Assembly: GCA_010093605.1 (NCBI GenBank)
Contig: MU004184.1
Coordinates: 1,507,897 to 1,571,896 of the forward strand
Source: Lophium mytilinum
Lineage: Eukaryota > Ascomycota > Dothideomycetes > Mytilinidiales > Mytilinidiaceae
Length of the DNA: 64,000 nucleotides
Reading direction: 5' to 3'
The notes beneath the pieces were generated by a model. That model was not told the DNA's origin, made no database searches, and was given only the letters and a program-made list of their open reading frames with translations. Shown piece by piece: positions 58,971 to 64,000 of the stretch (positions within the stretch are counted from its first letter, which is position 1; every line of letters begins with the position of its first letter). The translations under genes and the position numbers were made by a program.

Positions 58971-60532
58971 GCTACACGTGGGCATTACTGGCCTAGTCCA
59001 AACCTCACGACTCCTCCTTTTGTAGCCTCCCAGCTGCAGTCGTTGCCGACCCCCCCAGCATCAGAAGCCGGACGGCCATCTGGCCTTTCCCCTCACCAAA
59101 CCGCAAACGTGGCTGCCGCCGTGGCCCATCCCACCCAAATGCATCCTGGGCCCGACCCGTTGGGTGCACCTCCAAGCTTTGCGGCTAGGAGGCCCAACGC
59201 GTCGAACCTGGGTACATTCGAGCTGCCACCGCCGCCTCCGCATATGCAGAACATGAAGCACAACTACTCCTCTTTCAACACCATCAACGCGTCGCAATCA
59301 TCACAGGCCCCTTCGACGATTGCTGGCGTTGGCAGCTTGCTCACACCCCCGAGCAACCTGTCTGGTGACGGAATCAGCCCCGTTTCTGGAGTAACGACGA
59401 CCAGCTCCAACTCGACGCAGAGTATGCAGTATACTCCCAACGGGCAGTACATATATTCGCCGCCGGCTCAGGCACCTAGTGGATATGGATATCAGCCGGG
59501 CTCGCAACCTCCACAGTCTTACAACAACCCCTCGAGAGGTATGTTTTCGCCAGTATACTCGAACCAGCAAAGGCATCCTGGCTCACACCAACAACGTGAA
59601 GGATTACCGCCTCCGCCATACGAAGTCAATCTGCCTCCGTTCCCTGCGTCAGGGTCCATGGCTGCACCTTCAAATCTGCCGACCATGTCTGCTCAGCAGC
59701 AGCATCATCAGGCGATGAATAACGCTATGATGAACGCACAGACTCCTGTTTCTTCGTCAGCGCCGCAACAGTCTCCAGTTCACGCACAGGAGGGCTTCCA
59801 GCGACCGCCTCCGACGCCCACATACTATGGATCCCAGCCATCGACGACACCGCAGCAGCAGTCGTTCCCTTATTCGACCGGGCCTTCGCCGACCCAGCAG
59901 AGCCCGATCAGCGCGGGTGGATCAATGTCCAGAATGTCCCCGGCGAACAGCCAAGGACAAGTTACGTCGTTGCAGTCTGCACCGTCGCATTCGCCACATC
60001 CATATTCTCGTCCGTTCGGTGGCTATCTCCCACCAGGCCCCGTCTTGTCGAATGTGAACAACCCGAACGGTCAGCTCGCGCTAGTAGGTGGAATGAATCA
60101 TGCAATGATGCCTGGTTTCAACAGTGGCCATGCGGCTACTATGCAACACATGTACGGAGGACACCACCCACAGCAGCCGCAAGCCGCGAACGATAGGCCG
60201 TTCAAGTGCGATCAGTGCCCGCAAAGCTTCAATCGAAACCATGACTTGAAGCGACATAAGCGCATACATTTAGCTGTGAAGCCATTCCCTTGCGGCCACT
60301 GCGACAAGAGCTTTTCGCGAAAGGATGCTCTCAAGGTTCGTGCAATAATGAATCAAAGAGAAATGAAACCCGACTAACCATGACGCAGAGGCATATTCTT
60401 GTAAAAGGCTGTGGCAAAGTGTCGTCTGGCGGCGACGGCGAAAAGAACGAGAGCCTTTCTCCAAACGACAAAGGCTCTTCGGGCGCCGGCGATATCGCTG
60501 ACAGTAAACCCGCGATTTCCAGCCACTCATGA
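58971..60532 (+). CDS. C2H2 zinc-finger transcription factor, Azf1 type
   Basis: The last two exons are clear: up to 60335, and 60389-60532. The first ATG in frame is 59139, giving 446 aa. Frame and composition extend upstream to an acceptor-like site at 58970 (ttactctcag), reading WPSPNLTTPPFVASQLQSLP and then TPPASE, a conserved-looking start, so an upstream exon or non-AUG start is likely. The body is Pro/Gln/Ser-rich. Two C-terminal fingers follow RPFKCDQCPQSFNRNHDLKR and FPCGHCDKSFSRKDALKR; the second ends H-x5-C (C2HC) and is split by the intron. Family relatives are annotated Azf1 in Pezizomycotina; targets unknown. Confidence 0.85.
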
Positions 60533-62282
60533 TCGAATTGTGTACTTGTTCATGTCCAATTTTCGCTTCTACTCCCTGTATAACTACTTTCCTTCCGCTC
60601 GAGCACTCGTTAGGGCCGCTTTTCGCTGGGTTTGCAAAATTTCGCCATCCGCATTGCGCGATATGACTTGTGTTTTATGGTAATGTTTTTGGCGTGCTTG
60701 CTGGGGCTTAGGGATTCTATGGAGTCGATGGTGCCCTGCTTGCGGTTGTGGTTGATGCGGATACCTCTTTCGTCTGTTTCTCTATTTTCTCCGGCGATCT
60801 CTCTCGCGACGCTTTGTTGGCTTCGCGTTTCTTTTGGTTGTTTCTCCGTGCATATCCACGTTGAGTGAACTGGCGGCTAGGTGCCGGGGGTGTGGTGTAT
60901 TTGGAACGGGTCTTCGATGAATGGATGCAGGCTTCTAAGAGCGGCTCCACGGCGTAAAACTGTCGGGCTCCTGGGTTGAGAGATGGGTAAAAGTGCTACG
61001 ATTAGGAGGGTATTGCGATATGAATCATGCCCTATTTCCCCATCAGTATTGGCTTCCTGTGACTTGAGTGCTGCAGTGATCAGTGTATGAGTGTGGTAAG
61101 TAGAGCCTTGATGAATGGGAGCATCTCCATCACGAGAAGAGGAGGTGTTGTCGGGTACGTGCAGGTTTCGCCCGTGACCTAGAGGCTAAACCCTGAACCA
61201 TGCAGGCGGAGATCTCCGCGCTATCAACGTCAAGTCCTCATCCTCGCTACAAGGGACGTTGTTCCTCCAACATTAACGCTTTGCGAACCTCGGAGTGCTT
61301 GAAATGCTAAGAGATTGCTAACATGCACATTGATGCCGTTGTTCTGGCGTCCCGGCGCTCTCGGCTTGAGCCTGGGCCGTGGCTCCCTTCATATCACATT
61401 CCTGGCTAGTAAGGACAACACCACGGGTCTATCATCATAGCGTAGGTTAGAAAGAGCACAGGTGAGGTGAATTAGAAGCCATTTACAGGTAGTTGTGAAC
61501 TGGAAAAATGTGCATGTGAAGTCTTCCACTGTCTTAAAATCCCACGTGCGCTCAACGCGTCGAGACGCGTCTCTTCTCGATCTTTCTCTCAGCAGTTCCC
61601 CGAATTTTCGCTGCTTCATCTTGGGATCTTTTCTTGGCATTCCACGTGCTGTCTCGGCAACGCATTCCGCAGCCATAAAACTCTTCTCGCACGCAGCCTT
61701 CCAGCCTCAACCTTGCCCGCCGTGCCACATTCCGCCAGCAGCACAATTGCGTACACTAACAGGTTCAAACGCTAACATCTCCATCATCTTCAGACTCTCT
61801 CTTACCTCTGGGCCTTTTGTCGTGCCTGCTTTCACTCGTTGGGCGCTTCCCGTCCGCCTCAGTGATCTCGTCTCAATCCACGGCAGCCGCTTCCAACCCA
61901 CCAGCAGATTCCCTTCGCCTCTCCCCATCGACATTAGCCACGTTGTTGCAGGCCTTGCAAGCTTTTGGAGCATTGGTAAAGCAAGTTGACTGCTTCGCCT
62001 TGCCGTCCTCTCGTTTTGTCATCTCACCTCCCCGAGACCGGCCCGACGACGCCCGGCCACAACAACAATCGGAAAACAAACAACACCTCGGCGATGCTTG
62101 ATCAGACTCAGTGATACTTGGACGAGTGTTGGACACCAAGGCTTGGATTGGTACTACCAATTGCATCTTTTACATCGCAGATATCAGGACGCGCTCCGAG
62201 CCCCGCAACCTCGACATTCCATTGGATCTCGAACAGCGTTTACCTCTGCTCTGTTTACTCACTTGTATACACCCAACTCAAC
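60533..62282. other. Intergenic region, C2H2 gene / kinase
   Basis: This 1.75 kb holds the 3' UTR of the zinc-finger gene and, from about 61.5 kb, a C/T-rich long leader of the kinase gene. Frames such as 61495-61989 (+) and 61389-61676 (-) are unrecognised and probably untranslated leader. Confidence 0.5.
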
Positions 62283-64000
62283 ATGGACCGCTACCGTCAA
62301 GAACGTCCTCCGTCGCGTCGGAGGCCTCTACATGACAACACCCTTCGCTCGAATGTGATTTCCACTCCACCTCGCCTCGCAAAGGGCAAGGAAAACCATC
62401 GCAGTAACGCCCAGCCCTCTTCGCCCGGCAACCTTCCCCACAACGAGTCTCTTGTTGCCAATGGAACTCTAGCCGTTCGACATCACCACGATCCTGTCGC
62501 AGAGAACAAGCGCGTCTCCGCTGTTTCGAACGAAGAGCATCACAACAAGAGAGACTCGGAGATCTCCAATGCAAGCACCAACGCGTCTGACTATAGTCGC
62601 CGTCGGAAGACACACATAGGACCTTGGCAATTGGGAAAAACAATTGGTAAAGGCGGATGCTCTAGGGTTCGGGTCGTGAGACACTCTGTTACCCAGCAGT
62701 ATGGAGCGGCCAAGATCATCTCGAAGGCCACAGCGGAAAAGGTGCGAGCTTTGAGCTTAGCCAATCTTATCAAGAGCGCTGAGACAGAGGCATCGCTATG
62801 GTCTGGCGGCAAAGTCATCCCTTTCGGCCTCGAGAGAGAAATTGTCATCATGAAGTTGCTGGAGCATCGCAACATCGTCAAACTATACGATGTTTGGGAG
62901 AATCACAATGAGCTGTAAGTACCAATCCATCTATATTGCTCGCGCTCGCTAATATGATTCAGGTACTTGGTTATGGAGTACGTCCAAGGTGGTGAGCTGT
63001 TCCACTATATCGAAGAGCAAGGAGGCCTCCAGGAAATCGAGGTGGTCCACCTCTTCCGACAGATCATTGCTGCTTTACTCTACTGTCATCGGCTTCACAT
63101 ACACCACCGGGACCTGAAGCCTGAGAACATTCTTTTGGATCGATCTACCTTTGAGATAAAGCTTGTCGACTTTGGAATGGCAGCTTTGCAACCTGAAGGC
63201 CAGAAACTTAGCACTCCTTGTGGAAGCCCGCACTATGCTGCACCAGAAGTCATTCGATTCAGAGCCTACGATGGAGGCAAGGCAGACGTCTGGAGCTGTG
63301 GCGTCATACTTTATGTGATGCTTACCGGCACTCCGCCATTCAACTACTCGGGCGATGATCGCGACCTCAAGGACCTTTTCAGAGCCATTTCACTAGCCGA
63401 CTATGTCATGCCTGACATGATCTCGAAGGAAGCTCAGGATTTGATCCGTAGGATTCTCGTCACTGACCCCACGCGACGCATCAGCATCGACGACATATGG
63501 GCGCATCCTTTCTTGCACAAATATGATTCGCAACTCAGTTTCCGAGGTGAGAATTCCAAAAAGGAAACGTGGATCGGACCGTCACCTCGAGTTGACGATT
63601 GGGATCCTCTTTCGAGGCGCGATATCGATAGAGAAATCTTCCGTAACATGCGGATGCTCTGGCATAGCGAGAAAGAGGAAGTCCTAGTACAGAAGCTGTT
63701 GAACGAAGACAACAATCACGAAAAGTACTTCTACAGTGCTCTAGTGAAGCACAGGGACGAGCAGTTGGAACACTACGTGCCTAGTCCTGGCGGTATTGGG
63801 TATTCCGCTAGTGATTACCATCACAACAAACTTGCTCGGGAAGCTGCCATACGCCGCCTACCGCCAAAGAACCATCAGCGATCGCAGTCGCAATACTCTA
63901 TACTGAATGACGAGCATCTGTATTCAAAACACAGCTTCTACGAACCACCACCTTCCGACGCTAGCTATGATCCCTTCAGAGCGTCTCGGGATCCAATCGT
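62283..64000 (+). CDS. Gin4/Hsl1/Kcc4-type septation checkpoint kinase (partial)
   Basis: Exons 62283-62914 and 62963 to the right edge. The ~110-residue disordered N-tail (MDRYRQERPPSRRRPLHDN) precedes the kinase domain: G-loop IGKGGCSRV (about 121-129), Lys144 in GAAKIIS, the Nim1-family insert before helix C (SLWSGGKVIPFGLEREIVIM), HHRDLKPEN, DFGMAAL and CGSPHYAAPE. A UBA-like region and Ser/Arg-rich tail begin before the edge. Such kinases associate with septins, phosphorylate Swe1/Wee1-pathway proteins and couple morphogenesis to mitosis. A start at 62118 is in frame, but 62283 gives the usual basic N-terminus. C-terminus missing. Confidence 0.92.

Noticed and set aside
62118-62282. In-frame upstream start for the kinase
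   Set aside because: Adds 55 residues with no family similarity; the start at 62283 matches the usual basic N-terminus.
1-64000. CRISPR arrays, rRNA genes, tRNA genes, intact transposase or reverse transcriptase genes
   Set aside because: Looked for but none seen; the sequence is eukaryotic nuclear DNA.

Overview
The window is nuclear DNA of a filamentous ascomycete (Pezizomycotina). The evidence is the gene content (CFEM protein, HET-domain protein, PIR-type wall protein, Zn2Cys6 regulator, CBP4, recyclin-1, UAF30) and the gene structure: many short GT-AG introns, mostly 50-60 nt, and genes on both strands. A dothideomycete is a reasonable guess but the sequence does not prove it. All exon structures were derived by hand from reading frame, splice signals and family similarity. 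Every spliced CDS with both ends in the window sums to a whole number of codons.

Left part (1-32 kb), mostly housekeeping. It opens with the N-terminus of a Q/G/P-rich protein on the minus strand (1-325), divergent from CBP4 (1388-1927). Next come a dienelactone hydrolase (2337-3273, -), a polytopic membrane protein (3848-5129, -), a secreted class 3 lipase (5514-6741, +), a RING protein (7183-8184, +) and a PAR32-like DUF3602 protein (8561-9044, -). A 4.7 kb stretch without a recognisable gene follows and holds a small element with terminal inverted repeats. Then come a CFEM/GPI protein (13754-14429), recyclin-1 (14838-17731), a DEK_C/SWIB UAF30-like protein (18669-19852), an AtuA-family protein (20822-22967, -) with a Zn2Cys6 regulator just upstream on the same strand (23538-25663, -), the SUB2/UAP56 helicase (26361-28278, -) head-to-head with an RNase P Rpr2-type subunit (28720-29304, +), and a glycine-zipper protein (29976-32025, -).

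Middle part (32-46 kb), accessory in character. It has low gene density, orphan ORFs, a 133-bp-arm inverted duplication of an exon-intron-exon fragment (34634-35184), a degraded or ambiguous small gene near 36.0-36.6 kb, a PIR-repeat GPI wall protein (37553-38836), a 3.5 kb gene-free stretch and a HET-domain protein (42401-44963). It ends at an FMP46-like mitochondrial redox protein (45565-46151).

Right part (46-64 kb). A 1726-residue, largely disordered protein with one RRM (46837-52073) is followed by about 6.9 kb without a convincing gene. The last 5 kb of that is strongly GC-rich and open in many frames on both strands. It leads into a C2H2 regulator of Azf1 type (about 58971-60532). The 1.4 kb before that gene's first in-frame ATG contains no ATG at all on the plus strand. 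The window closes inside a Gin4/Hsl1-type septation kinase (62283-64000, partial).
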